Origin: Lewinellaceae bacterium
GTDB taxonomy: Bacteria; Bacteroidota; Bacteroidia; Chitinophagales; Saprospiraceae
Length of the DNA stretch: 64,000 nucleotides
NCBI GenBank assembly: GCA_016716135.1
Contig: JADJWX010000021.1
Location: 46,264-110,263 of the forward strand
Direction of reading: 5' to 3'
Positions 1-8,998 of this stretch are shown piece by piece. Numbering within the stretch: position 1 is the first letter of the stretch; every line of letters begins with the position of its first letter. The notes under the pieces were generated by a model, which was not told where the DNA came from, searched no databases, and saw only the letters and a list, made by a program, of their open reading frames with translations. A program made the translations under genes and the position numbers.

Positions 1-1
1 T

Positions 2-3000
2 GTATCCGCTAATTGGGTGGAAACCCAAAACGTGGATGCCTTTTCAACGTGGACCCTCGCCGCTGACTGTGGTGCAACTACGCTTTACGCCGATGTGGAC
101 GGCGATGGATATGGCGACCCAACGGTTACTATCTTTGACTGTCTCGGCCTGAGCGGCTATGTCGCCGACAATACCGACTGCAATGACGGCGATGCCAACG
201 TTAACCCCAACCCCGATTGCTCCACCACCACCCGTACCTGGACGGGCCACATCAGCACCGACTGGGACGAACCCTGCAACTGGTCGCCCAACTGCGTGCC
301 GACAGCCAATGACGATGTGGTCATCCCGGACGCAACGAATGACCCGGTCATTTTTGCTACAACGACTGCGCTGACCAAATCGGTCACCATTGAAACAGGT
401 GCGCAACTAACCATCAACAACCAGGGAAGTTTGTCGATTGATGGGTCCACCAACGAAGGCCTTTACAACCTCGGAGCAGTTTATAACTTTGGAACTATCC
501 AAATAGGACACACCATTGCTACATCAGACTATGGGATTTACAGCAAAGGCCCCATTACCAATGACGGGGGTATTATTTCCGTGAAAAACGCTGAAAACCC
601 TGCTATTCGAATGGATCTAAACAATGCTTCCCTTTCCAACCTTAATGGTGGGGAAATCAATATTGGCCAAGACGGCGGCTACATTAACGACAATGGCCTT
701 GTGCTTTTAAATTCAGGCGACTTTCTGAACAATAATGGGATTATCCGGATAGATAATGTTTTCGGAGCTGCATTTAGCGCCTACCAATCCACGGTGGAAA
801 ACAGCAATGGAGGACAGATATTGATAGGTCAGTCGGATGGTAATATTGAAGGCCCAGGTATCTATCTGTTAAGTTCGGCAACCACGCATTTCACCAATGA
901 TGCAGGCATCGTCAGAGTAGACGCTTTTAATTATACTGGGTTGTACCTCGAAGCAAGCGTTTCCTTCTTCAACACCAATGGAGGCCAGGTTGCATTGGGC
1001 GAAAACAGTACGGGGGGAACTACCTTGCTCATAAAAAGCAGTAATAGCCTTCTAACGAATGGCGCCTGTTCGGAGATCAGCATTGTTGGCAAAATCGAAA
1101 ATAATGGGACTTTTATTAATAGCGGCCTCCTCAACGTTGACCATAGCGGAGCACATATCAACACCAGTGATTTTACCAACCACGGTATCATCAGCTACCC
1201 CCAGGGCAACCCCATCCCGAACGTGACCAACGAGGAAATCATCGTTGAATTAACGACTACCACGGATTGCTCCTCCGTCAGCCCGGCCTTCGGCCTCGGC
1301 GCACCGGTGGATTTCAACATCCTCGGCATATTTACAGATGAAAATGCCACCCAGTCGGCCGGGACATATGACGTGAACACCAATACTTTCACCCCGGCCA
1401 ACAACCTGCCAACAGGGGCCACTGTTTTTTATGTAAAAATAGAAGACCCCGTGGGCGGCTGCACCCGCATCGTGGAATGGGAGGTAAACAGCACCGGGAC
1501 ATTGGTCACCTGCTACCTCGACAGCGACAGCGACACCTATGGCGATCCGGCAATGGCTCAGACATTTTGCGAGACCTGTGGTACCGGCTACGTTCTGGAT
1601 AACACCGATTGCGACGACGATGACGAAAACGAATTTCCCGGCCAGATCTGGTACGAAGACGCAGACAGCGACGGCTATACCACAGGCAATACGCAAACAG
1701 CCTGTGAGCGCCCGTTAGGATACCGGCCGGCCTCGGAACTGGTCAACACCACCGACATCGACTGCGACGACAGCGACCCCAACGTCAATTCCTGCAGCGG
1801 CCTGACCATAAGCGGGAGTATCATTTGGGAGCACGATGGCGTGAGCGGCGTCAACAACGCCACGGTCAACGTCACCGGCGCCGGAAACGGAAGCGATGCC
1901 AGCGATACGAACGGCGACTACGAGGTGAACATTCCTTCGGGTACGGGTAATTTTACCGTAAAACCAGCCAAAAACATCAATAAACTCAACGGCGCGACTA
2001 GTGCCGACGTCATGGCAATTCAAAAACACGTGACCAACATAGTCCTCTTGCCGGCGCCCTTTAAGCGCATTGCTGCCGATGTGAACAAAAGCAATTCAAT
2101 CACCACCTTTGACGCCTCACTGTTGAATCAGGCACTCCTGGGTAATCCGGCAGCCCTGAACCTGATCACTTCCTGGCGCTTCGTAGCGGATGACTATGTG
2201 TTCCCCAATCCCAATATACCCTGGGGTTTCCCCGAACAAATCAACCTCACGGGCGTAACCGGCAACACGAGCGGTCATGATTTTAAAGGCATAAAATTGG
2301 GCGACGTGGTGAGCACCTGGTCCAACCCGGCCAATTTCAGCGCCGGCGAGCCATTGGTGCTCCAGGTACAAGACCGGATTTTGCAAACCGGCCAGGAACT
2401 CGATGTCGAATTTCGCGCCGATCAACTCGACGACCTGAACTCCTTCCAGTTCGCGTTATATTTCAACCCGGTACAATTGATGCTGGTGGAAATCGAGCCG
2501 CTCAAAGGCTTGCCGGTTTCGATGGATAACTTTGGTACCTATAACGTGGCCGCAGGAGAAATTCGGATGCTGTGGTCGCAGGCAAACCCGGTCATGTTGA
2601 GCGAGGCCGCGCCAATCTTCCGCTTGCGCTTTCAGGTTTTGGAAAGTGGCGCCTTATTGAGCGACGTATTGCAGCTGGACGAAGCAACCTTGCCCGCACA
2701 TGCCTATAACAGCGCGTACAAGGAATCGGACGTGCAACTGCGGTTCCTGGAAACAAGCGCCACCACCGACCCGGACGAGGCTACGCTGCGCCTGGAAGCT
2801 TGGCCGAATCCCTTTAGCGAAAGTACGGTTTTGCAATTTAGCCTGCCCCGGCCCGGCGAGGCCGAAATACGGGTACATGACCAAACGGGCCAGGTTATTT
2901 TTTCGAAAAAGGCATATTACGCAGCCGGCGCGCACAACGAACGTTTGGATCTTGCCGGAAATGCAACGGGTATGTACATGGTCGAGCTCCGGAGCGCCGC

Positions 3001-3040
3001 TGGAAGGGCTGTTCTTCCGCTTGTGCGGGCGGATAAATAA
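2..3040 (+). CDS. T9SS-secreted protein with MopE-like, dockerin-like and cohesin-like parts (5' partial)
   Basis: The reading frame is open to the window edge, so the start lies upstream; 1012 residues are visible. Three calcium-type loops of the MopE kind are seen (DVDGDGYGDP followed by NTDCNDGD; DSDSDTYGDP; DADSDGY followed by DIDCDDSDP). A long Asn/Gly-rich stretch with regular NNGGxI-like turns, about residues 120-400, suggests a beta-helix. A carboxypeptidase-regulatory-like segment (SGSIIWEHDGVSGVNNATV) is followed by a dockerin-like EF-hand (ADVNKSNSITTFDASLLNQ) and a cohesin-like segment (about 790-900). The last 80 residues (EAWPNPFSESTVLQFSLP onward, with GMYMVELRS) are a T9SS type A sorting domain. 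It is probably exported and anchored on the surface. The function is unknown; adhesion or matrix scaffolding is a guess. Confidence 0.85.
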   Translation, partial: VSANWVETQNVDAFSTWTLAADCGATTLYADVDGDGYGDPTVTIFDCLGLSGYVADNTDCNDGDANVNPNPDCSTTTRTWTGHISTDWDEPCNWSPNCVPTANDDVVIPDATNDPVIFATTTALTKSVTIETGAQLTINNQGSLSIDGSTNEGLYNLGAVYNFGTIQIGHTIATSDYGIYSKGPITNDGGIISVKNAENPAIRMDLNNASLSNLNGGEINIGQDGGYINDNGLVLLNSGDFLNNNGIIRIDNVFGAAFSAYQSTVENSNGGQILIGQSDGNIEGPGIYLLSSATTHFTNDAGIVRVDAFNYTGLYLEASVSFFNTNGGQVALGENSTGGTTLLIKSSNSLLTNGACSEISIVGKIENNGTFINSGLLNVDHSGAHINTSDFTNHGIISYPQGNPIPNVTNEEIIVELTTTTDCSSVSPAFGLGAPVDFNILGIFTDENATQSAGTYDVNTNTFTPANNLPTGATVFYVKIEDPVGGCTRIVEWEVNSTGTLVTCYLDSDSDTYGDPAMAQTFCETCGTGYVLDNTDCDDDDENEFPGQIWYEDADSDGYTTGNTQTACERPLGYRPASELVNTTDIDCDDSDPNVNSCSGLTISGSIIWEHDGVSGVNNATVNVTGAGNGSDASDTNGDYEVNIPSGTGNFTVKPAKNINKLNGATSADVMAIQKHVTNIVLLPAPFKRIAADVNKSNSITTFDASLLNQALLGNPAALNLITSWRFVADDYVFPNPNIPWGFPEQINLTGVTGNTSGHDFKGIKLGDVVSTWSNPANFSAGEPLVLQVQDRILQTGQELDVEFRADQLDDLNSFQFALYFNPVQLMLVEIEPLKGLPVSMDNFGTYNVAAGEIRMLWSQANPVMLSEAAPIFRLRFQVLESGALLSDVLQLDEATLPAHAYNSAYKESDVQLRFLETSATTDPDEATLRLEAWPNPFSESTVLQFSLPRPGEAEIRVHDQTGQVIFSKKAYYAAGAHNERLDLAGNATGMYMVELRSAAGRAVLPLVRADK

Positions 3041-3115
3041 ACCGGCAATAATCTTGTCCGAGTACTTAATGCTGGAAAAAATATTCCTCCTGCCAGGTAC
3101 CTCGAAAAGGGTATG

Positions 3116-4414
3116 CTACAACAACATGCCTGCCACCGTAGCCGTCAGAAAGCAGGCAATCGAGCCGCCTATGAGCGACCAGTAGCCCAGTTGGGTCAGC
3201 GTTTTGCGCTGGTTGGGCGCCAGGGTGCCGATGCCGCCGATCTGGATGCCGATGGAGGCAAAGTTGGAAAACCCGCAGAGAGCATACAGGGCGATGATCT
3301 CGGCTTTCAGGCTCATGGCTCCGGATTTTTGCATGTCGCCCATGGCGCCATAGGCGACAAATTCGTTGATCATGGTTTTCATGCCGAGCAATTGCCCGAC
3401 CAGCATGCTGTCGGCCCAGGGCGTGCCCAGCAGCCAGGCCAGGGGAGCGAAAACCAGGCCGAGCACATACGTAAACGTCAGGCCTTCGAAGCGGCCGCCG
3501 GTAGCGGTGGCGATCTGTTCGTTGAGGCCGGTCCAGTGTCCCACGGTGTGCTGCAGCACCCAGTTGAGCATAAACACCAGCGCTGTGAACACGATGAGCA
3601 TGGCGCCCACGTTGACGGCCAGCCGCAGGCCGTCGGTGGTGCCCTGCGAGAGCGCGTCGAGCAGGTTGTCGCCCGGGCGGGTATCGGTGTGGGTGAGTTT
3701 TTCGATCTCCTGTTTTTCTGTTTCGGGGATCAATATTTTGGCGCAAACGATGGCCGCCGGCGCCGACATGATCGACGCGGCCAGCAGGTGCCGGGCGAAA
3801 AGCAGTTGCTGCGCCGGGTCGTCGCCGCCGAGAAAACCCACGTAGGCGGCAAACACGCCCCCTGCAATGGTAGCCATGCCGCCGGTCATCAGGCACATGA
3901 CCTCGGAGCGCGACATGCCGGCCAGGTAGGGGCGAACGATAAGCGGGGCTTCCGTTTGTCCGATAAACACATTGGCGGCAGCCGCCAAACTCTCCGGGCC
4001 GCTCATGCCCATGCTGCGCGTGAGCACCCAGGCAATGCCGTACACGATTTTTTGCAAAATGCCGAAGTAAAACAAGGCTGCCGACAAGGCGGAGTAAAAC
4101 ATCACGGTGGGCAGCACGCGAAAGGCAAAAATATAGCCGAAGCCTTTGTCGCCGGTCGCCAGGTCGCCAAACAGAAAGCGGGCGCCTTCTTCCGACCATT
4201 GGATAATGTAGGTAAACACTTTGGCAAACTCGTCGAAAGCCCAGCTGACGCCCGGTACCTTGAGCACCAAAATGGCGAACAACAACTGAAGTCCGATACC
4301 GGAAGCAACCAGGCGCCAGTTGATGGCCCGGCGGTTGCGGCTCAGGGCGAAGCAAATTCCTAACAGTGCGGCAATCCCGAGCATGCCCCGGCCTATGTTG
4401 ATCAGTAATTCCAT
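3116..4414 (-). CDS. NupC-type concentrative nucleoside transporter
   Basis: This 432-residue inner-membrane protein has about ten hydrophobic segments. The CNT family motifs are clear: FIGQTEAPLIVRPYL in the first re-entrant/substrate loop, GGMATIAGGVFAAYVGFLGG, and a C-terminal half with MINEFVAYGAMG and ALCGFSNFASIGIQIGG. CNT proteins import nucleosides with sodium or protons. The next gene, divergently transcribed, is uridine kinase, so the two fit a nucleoside salvage pair. A near-consensus -7 box (TACATTTA on the minus strand) lies about 45 bases upstream of the start, with a TTG 18 bases further up. Length and motifs are normal for the family. Confidence 0.93.
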   Translation of the reverse strand: MELLINIGRGMLGIAALLGICFALSRNRRAINWRLVASGIGLQLLFAILVLKVPGVSWAFDEFAKVFTYIIQWSEEGARFLFGDLATGDKGFGYIFAFRVLPTVMFYSALSAALFYFGILQKIVYGIAWVLTRSMGMSGPESLAAAANVFIGQTEAPLIVRPYLAGMSRSEVMCLMTGGMATIAGGVFAAYVGFLGGDDPAQQLLFARHLLAASIMSAPAAIVCAKILIPETEKQEIEKLTHTDTRPGDNLLDALSQGTTDGLRLAVNVGAMLIVFTALVFMLNWVLQHTVGHWTGLNEQIATATGGRFEGLTFTYVLGLVFAPLAWLLGTPWADSMLVGQLLGMKTMINEFVAYGAMGDMQKSGAMSLKAEIIALYALCGFSNFASIGIQIGGIGTLAPNQRKTLTQLGYWSLIGGSIACFLTATVAGMLL

Positions 4415-4572
4415 GCAGTGACGTTTTTCGTGTCGCGTTTAACGCGGCTAAATGTACGCCGCGGTGCCGGACTGCAAAAATTTTTACTCAAAAGGCTACT
4501 TTTACGCCGAGTCACCACGGAGGGCATAGCGTCTGATTCTTTGTGCCTCGTATGGTTGCCAGGCCAGTCGAG

Positions 4573-4607
4573 TACTCGTCCTACGACTTCAAGTCGTAGG
4601 ACGAGTA
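4573..4607. repeat. Palindromic repeat, family 1 (copy 1)
   Basis: Arms of 17 bases (TACTCGTCCTACGACTT and its exact complement) flank a single C. Related copies lie at 7311-7344 and 38594-38626, and a half copy at about 35131-35155. It sits in the divergent gap between the nucleoside transporter and uridine kinase. The gap 4415-4685 holds no other gene that I can support. Confidence 0.85.
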
Positions 4608-4685
4608 GATTTTCTCCATGCCTCCGTGGTGCAAAAAAATCGTGTATTTACACATTACCTCATTCACACGCATTGCGGCATTGAA

Positions 4686-5315
4686 ATGAAACCCTTTCTC
4701 ATTGGCATCACCGGCGGCAGCGGCAGCGGCAAAACAACCTTCATCCGTCAATTGCGGGAGCGCTTTGCTCCGGGCGATCTGTGCGTGGTATCGCAAGACG
4801 ATTACTACCTGCCCCGAGAAGCGCAACATACCGACCAACGCGGCGAGAAAAACTTTGACCTGCCCAAGTCCTTTGACAAAAAAGCCTTCCGGAACGACCT
4901 CGAACTCCTGTTGAGTGGCGAGCCGGTTTCGCGCCCGGAGTACACCTTCAACAACCCGGAAGCCACGCCGCGCATGCTGACTTTCCAGCCCGCGCCCATC
5001 ATTATCGTCGAGGGTTTGTTTGTGTTTCACTACAAAAAAATAGCCCCGCTGTTCGACCTGAAAGTGTTTATCAATGCCAAGGAGAATCTCAAGGTGATCC
5101 GCCGGATCTACCGCGATCAGGTGGAGCGCAATTACCCGATCGAAGATGTCTTGTACAAATACGAACATCACGTGCTCCCCGCCTACGAACAATACATCCA
5201 GCCCTACCGGGAAGATGCCGACATCATTGTGAACAACAATGAAAACTTTGACAAGGGCCTGGAGGTCCTGGTCGGCTTTTTGAAGTTCAAGCTGGAACAG
5301 CTGAAATCAAATTAA
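4686..5315 (+). CDS. udk: Uridine kinase
   Basis: This 209-residue cytoplasmic enzyme phosphorylates uridine and cytidine with ATP or GTP in pyrimidine salvage. The Walker A motif GGSGSGKTTF is at residues 9-18, followed by the family motif SQDDYYLP, then FDLPKSFD and IIVEGLFVFHY. An in-frame ATG 60 bases further upstream would add 20 residues that are not family-like, so the ATG giving MKPFLIGITGG was chosen. The length matches the usual 205-215 residues. It is divergent from the nucleoside transporter, which would supply the substrate. Confidence 0.96.
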   Translation: MKPFLIGITGGSGSGKTTFIRQLRERFAPGDLCVVSQDDYYLPREAQHTDQRGEKNFDLPKSFDKKAFRNDLELLLSGEPVSRPEYTFNNPEATPRMLTFQPAPIIIVEGLFVFHYKKIAPLFDLKVFINAKENLKVIRRIYRDQVERNYPIEDVLYKYEHHVLPAYEQYIQPYREDADIIVNNNENFDKGLEVLVGFLKFKLEQLKSN

Positions 5316-5376
5316 TCCAGATTATGGCCATGTAGAATAATGGCTCATATTCCCGGTTGGCCAGGCAGGGTGCCAA

Positions 5377-5408
5377 GTGAGGGGGGGACTCCGCAGTCAC
5401 CCCCTCAC
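5377..5408. terminator. Hairpin downstream of udk (possible terminator)
   Basis: GTGAGGGGG pairs with CCCCCTCAC, with a nested GACT/AGTC pair and a CCGC loop. It lies 60 bases after the udk stop. No clean T-run follows, so termination is only possible, not shown. Confidence 0.4.
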
Positions 5409-5480
5409 TATCGTTGAGTTAGATTAAAAAAAATGTGTGGCGGTAAAGTCAGAACCGGGGTATGACCGGCTTGGTTTGGT

Positions 5481-5488
5481 TAAATTTG
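5481..5488 (+). promoter_or_regulatory. -7 promoter box for the first Uma2 gene
   Basis: TAAATTTG matches the Bacteroidota -7 consensus TAnnTTTG and ends 17 bases before the ATG at 5506. An AAAGGA stretch 2-8 bases before that ATG could also act as a ribosome site. Confidence 0.5.
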
Positions 5489-5505
5489 TAAAAAAAAGGA
5501 ATGCC

Positions 5506-6105
5506 ATGCAAAAGCAACCTACCAGTGAAAAAGAAGCCGCAGTACCCCCGGCTACGCAACGATACACGGCAGAGGAAGTTGAACAAATGCCCATAGGCCC
5601 TCCGTATTTCGAACTCATCAACAACCACCTGGTCGAGGAACCTTCGCCGGGGATTCCACATCAGCGTAGTTCTCTGAGTTTAGTTAAGCGGCTGGATGAT
5701 TTTGTTGAAACGCATGCATTGGGACTCGTCCTGGAAGCACCTATGGATGTGGAACTCGACGCGGACAATGTTTTCCAACCGGATATTTTGTTTATCTCCA
5801 ATGCGCGGCTCGGGATTATTCAGGATGGCCGGAAAATCAAGGGCGCTCCGGACCTCGTGGTGGAAATTTTATCCACCAACAAAAAATACGACCAGGAGGA
5901 GAAAAAATACATCTATGAATTGCACGATGTGCGCGAGTTTTGGCTGGTTGATGTCAAGAAAAAACAAGTGGAAGTATTTGAAAATGTGCGCAAGGAATTT
6001 GTCCGGCGCCAAAAAGCCTGCGTTGGCGATACAGCCCATTCCCTTATCCTGCCCGGTTTTTCCATCGAAGTTTCCTACCTGTTCCGGGAAATCCCGGGCC
6101 TGTAA
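5506..6105 (+). CDS. Uma2-family (DUF820) PD-(D/E)XK protein
   Basis: This 199-residue protein has the Uma2 layout: an N-terminal helix (YTAEEVEQMPIGPPYFELI), the first acidic strand FQPDILFIS, and the core APDLVVEILSTNKKYDQ in which Asp, Glu and the downstream Lys fit a PD-(D/E)XK nuclease site. It ends in YIYELHDVREFWLVD. The start was placed at the ATG after AAAAAAAGGA; a longer frame upstream has no family similarity. The family is very common in cyanobacteria and Bacteroidota and its role is not settled; some members are annotated as restriction endonucleases. A second, more distant member lies at 35161-35802. Confidence 0.85.
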   Translation: MQKQPTSEKEAAVPPATQRYTAEEVEQMPIGPPYFELINNHLVEEPSPGIPHQRSSLSLVKRLDDFVETHALGLVLEAPMDVELDADNVFQPDILFISNARLGIIQDGRKIKGAPDLVVEILSTNKKYDQEEKKYIYELHDVREFWLVDVKKKQVEVFENVRKEFVRRQKACVGDTAHSLILPGFSIEVSYLFREIPGL

Positions 6106-6121
6106 TTCGCCGGGGCTGCCG

Positions 6122-6129
6122 TACTTTTG
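6122..6129 (+). promoter_or_regulatory. -7 promoter box abutting the MFS start
   Basis: TACTTTTG matches TAnnTTTG exactly and ends 3 bases before the ATG at 6133. A transcript starting a few bases downstream would have almost no leader. Confidence 0.55.
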
Positions 6130-6132
6130 CGG

Positions 6133-7329
6133 ATGATGTCGTCCCCACCCGCAGTCCCTGCCGATACGCCGCTTTACACGCCCGCTTTTTTGCTGCTTTG
6201 CCTTTCGCACGCCCTGTTTGCCGGCAGTTTTAACATGATGATCCCGGAATTGCCGGCCTACCTTACTTCCCTGGGCGGCGCCGAACACAAGGGCCTGATC
6301 ATTTCCCTTTTTACCATTACAGCAGGAATATCCCGGCCGTTCAGCGGCAAGTTGTCCGATTCCATCGGGCGCATCCCGGTGATGTACATCGGCGTGCTGG
6401 CCTGCGTGATCTGCGGCGTGCTGTACCCGGCGCTGGCTTTTGTGAACGGCTTTTTGTGGCTGCGTTTTTTTCACGGATTTTCCACCGGATTTAAGCCCAC
6501 GGGTACGGCGGCCTATGTTGCCGACATTGTGCCCATGCACCGCCGGGGCGAGGCGATGGGTATGTTGGGGATTTGTTTCAGCATCGGCGGCGCTTCGGCC
6601 CCGCCGCTGGGGAGCTGGATCGCCATGTCGTGGTCGGTCGATGCCATGTTTTATGTGTCTTCGGTGATGGCGGCCCTGTCAATGCTGGTGATGTATAAAT
6701 TGCAGGAAACCCTGCCCGAAAAACAGCCGTTCAAGCTGGGGCTGCTTCGGGTGACCAAAGACGACATTTACGATCCCCGGGTGATTCCCGTCGGGATCGT
6801 CATGGTCTTTTGCTATTTCAGTTACGGGGTGATTCTGACCCTGGTGCCCGATCTGAGCGACTCGGTGGGGGTGCAAAACCGGGGTACTTTTTTTGCCTTG
6901 TTCACGCTGGCCAGTGTATCGACCCGCCTGTTTGCCGGGCGCATTTCCGACAGCCACGGCCGGGAGCCGGTGCTGAAAGTATCGGCCCTGATGATCGCCC
7001 TGGCTATGCTGGCTTTTGGCAGTGCGCATTCGCCCGCCATGTTGTATTTGTCGTCTATCCTGTTCGGGCTGGGCAATGGCATGTTCGCTCCTGCGATCAA
7101 TGCCTGGTCGGTTGACCTTGGCGATCCGGAACGGAAAGGCCGGGCGCTGGCCACGATGTACATCGCCCTGGAAATCGCTATCGGCGTGGGCGCCTTCCTG
7201 GCGGGTTGGTATGTGGCGAATGATTTGGAGCGTATGCCGGCTGTTTTTTATTTTGCCGCGGCATTGAGTTTTGGCGGGTTTTTGTACTTGTGGTGGCGGC
7301 GGCAGGGAGGTACTCGTCCTACGACTTGA
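6133..7329 (+). CDS. Major facilitator superfamily transporter
   Basis: This inner-membrane protein of about 398 residues has twelve predicted helices. The MFS motif between helices 2 and 3 is seen as GKLSDSIGRIPVM and again in the second half as GRISDSHGREPVL. The substrate cannot be told. ATG 6133 or 6136 was chosen because the -7 box lies directly upstream; a TTG at 6127 falls inside that box. The last five residues (TRPTT) and the TGA stop are encoded by a family-1 palindrome at 7311-7344, so the original C-terminus may have been slightly different. The gene follows the Uma2 gene by 27 bases. Confidence 0.88.
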   Translation: MMSSPPAVPADTPLYTPAFLLLCLSHALFAGSFNMMIPELPAYLTSLGGAEHKGLIISLFTITAGISRPFSGKLSDSIGRIPVMYIGVLACVICGVLYPALAFVNGFLWLRFFHGFSTGFKPTGTAAYVADIVPMHRRGEAMGMLGICFSIGGASAPPLGSWIAMSWSVDAMFYVSSVMAALSMLVMYKLQETLPEKQPFKLGLLRVTKDDIYDPRVIPVGIVMVFCYFSYGVILTLVPDLSDSVGVQNRGTFFALFTLASVSTRLFAGRISDSHGREPVLKVSALMIALAMLAFGSAHSPAMLYLSSILFGLGNGMFAPAINAWSVDLGDPERKGRALATMYIALEIAIGVGAFLAGWYVANDLERMPAVFYFAAALSFGGFLYLWWRRQGGTRPTT

Positions 7330-7344
7330 AGTCGCAGGACGAGA
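7311..7344. repeat. Palindromic repeat, family 1 (copy 2), supplying an MFS stop codon
   Basis: TACTCGTCCTACGACTT, then G, then an almost exact complement (one internal mismatch and a terminal one). The left arm is read as codons ACT CGT CCT ACG ACT TGA at the end of the MFS gene. Confidence 0.85.
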
Positions 7345-7364
7345 AACGATAAACAAATTCAAAC

Positions 7365-7649
7365 ATGAAATACACCAACCGGAGTTTATGGTTTGCCGTA
7401 CTGGCTTGCCTGGCCATGGGTTTTTTTGCCCGGGCGCCGCAAATTTTGCCGGGGCATCGTTGGATTGGGCTGGTATTGCTGGGCGCCACTTTTTTACTCA
7501 GCGGCATCGGATTCTGGTGGGGCTTGCGCGGGGCACGGCAGCAGCGCACGCTGTGGTCGTGGCTGGCTGTGGGGATCAATGCCTTTGTTTTTGTTTTTTT
7601 CCTGGTGGTGATGGTGTGGTTTTTCCGGGTGTTGGAGCGGCTGCAATAA
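7365..7649 (+). CDS. Small three-helix membrane protein
   Basis: This 94-residue protein has hydrophobic segments at about residues 8-25, 32-52 and 65-88, separated by short basic loops (GARQQR). I do not recognise a family. The ATG lies 21 bases after the palindrome that ends the MFS gene, so the two may be cotranscribed. It converges with the ferredoxin/FAD gene, leaving 20 bases in which a weak AAACG/CGTTT hairpin is the only structure. Confidence 0.6.
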   Translation: MKYTNRSLWFAVLACLAMGFFARAPQILPGHRWIGLVLLGATFLLSGIGFWWGLRGARQQRTLWSWLAVGINAFVFVFFLVVMVWFFRVLERLQ

Positions 7650-7669
7650 AAAAACGGAGCGCGTTTCTT

Positions 7670-8992
7670 TCAATGTTTCTTCACCGTATAGCCAAACCGC
7701 TTCGTGATCTCGATCCCGATTTTTTGTAAAAACTGCGTGGGCAGTTCGCCGCCGGCAAAAATGTAGACCAGGTCGTTGGCGAGCACCTGTTCGGCGCCGT
7801 CGTTGTCTTGCAGGGTAACCTGCTCCGGACCGATGTTGGTCAGGTTGGTGTTGAACTGCATGTTGATGGCGCCGGATTCGATAGCGGCCTGAATGTTTTC
7901 GCGGTTTTTGGGCTTGATGCGCGCGAAGGCATCTTTCCGGTACGAAAGCGTGACTTCATTTTGTTCCATCAGCAACATGGCCGATTCCACGGCGGAGTCG
8001 CCGCCACCAACTACAATAACTTTTTTGCCGGAAATATTTTCGGGTTCGAGCAGGCGGTAGGCCACTTTTTCGCTCACTTCGCCGGGCACGCCGAGTTTGC
8101 GCGGGGTGCCGCGCCTGCCGATCGCGAGTAGTACGTTTTGAGTGGTAAAGGTATCGTCGCGATTGGTGTGCACCACAAAATGCCCGTTTTCGCGGCCGAT
8201 CTCCTCTACCTTGGTGTTTTCTCGGATGCTGATCTGGTTTTCGGAAAGCACGTCGTTCCAAAGGTCCAGCAGTTGTTTTTTGTTGGTGTCGAACAGTTTG
8301 ATTTTTCCGCGCAGCGGCAGGTTCATCGGAGCGGTCATCACAACCTTGGAGCGGGGAAAGGTGAACACCGTGCCACCCAGGCTGTCCTGCTCCAGGGTGA
8401 TAAAATTCAGCTGGTGCTTTTTTGCCATCAGGGAGGCGGAAATGCCCGCCGGGCCGGCGCCGACGATCACCAGGTCGTGCGTGGCGCCGTGCTTTTTGAT
8501 GCCCGTGCGCACGATGTTTTCCACCGCTTGCTGGCCTTGTTCCACGCTGTTTTTGATCAGGCCCATGCCGCCCAGCTCACCGGCGATGTACACGCCCGGG
8601 ACGTTGGTTTCAAACGTCTGGTTAACGTGGGGCAGGTCGACCCCGCGTTTTTCGGTCCCGATTACCAGGGAAATTGCTTCCACCGGGCAGGCATGAAAAC
8701 AGGCGCCGTGCCCTACGCACTGCGAAGCATTGACCAGCGCTGCCCGGCCGTTGACGATGCCGATGATGTCCTTTTCCGGGCAGGCGGCAATGCAGGCGCC
8801 GCTTTTAATGCAGTTGTCTTCGTTGATAACCGGATGCAACGACACGGGTTCGTGCAGCCCCTCTTCCCTGGCTTTGTCAATTTTTGCCGCCACAACCCGG
8901 GAGGCTTTTTTAAGCTTCCGCAGGTAAATATGGATCACCACTGCACAAACGAGCAACACGATCCCGTAGATGATTATTTTTTCGAGTAACAT
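7670..8992 (-). CDS. Membrane-anchored ferredoxin-FAD oxidoreductase
   Basis: The protein has 440 residues. An N-terminal helix (about 5-24) anchors it in the inner membrane with a cytoplasmic basic stretch after it. A two-cluster ferredoxin domain follows (about 55-112), then a thioredoxin-reductase-like FAD/NAD(P)H fold with GAGPAGISAS (about 178) and GGGDSAVESA (about 335). No CxxC redox pair of thioredoxin reductase is present. Both iron-sulfur motifs lack the usual second cysteine: CIKSGACIAACP has Ser and CVGHGACFHACP has His at that place. It is the last gene of the cytochrome locus, 6 bases after the heme-b-like gene, so it probably exchanges electrons between NAD(P)H or ferredoxin and that membrane protein. 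Direction is not known. Confidence 0.8.
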   Translation of the reverse strand: MLLEKIIIYGIVLLVCAVVIHIYLRKLKKASRVVAAKIDKAREEGLHEPVSLHPVINEDNCIKSGACIAACPEKDIIGIVNGRAALVNASQCVGHGACFHACPVEAISLVIGTEKRGVDLPHVNQTFETNVPGVYIAGELGGMGLIKNSVEQGQQAVENIVRTGIKKHGATHDLVIVGAGPAGISASLMAKKHQLNFITLEQDSLGGTVFTFPRSKVVMTAPMNLPLRGKIKLFDTNKKQLLDLWNDVLSENQISIRENTKVEEIGRENGHFVVHTNRDDTFTTQNVLLAIGRRGTPRKLGVPGEVSEKVAYRLLEPENISGKKVIVVGGGDSAVESAMLLMEQNEVTLSYRKDAFARIKPKNRENIQAAIESGAINMQFNTNLTNIGPEQVTLQDNDGAEQVLANDLVYIFAGGELPTQFLQKIGIEITKRFGYTVKKH

Positions 8993-8998
8993 AGTTTT

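Noticed and set aside
3113..4363. 416-codon plus-strand frame opposite the nucleoside transporter
   Set aside because: Antisense shadow; the minus-strand frame carries CNT motifs and membrane helices.
4418..4684. 88-codon plus-strand frame before udk
   Set aside because: It runs through a family-1 palindrome, is Arg/Ser/Thr-rich and has no features.
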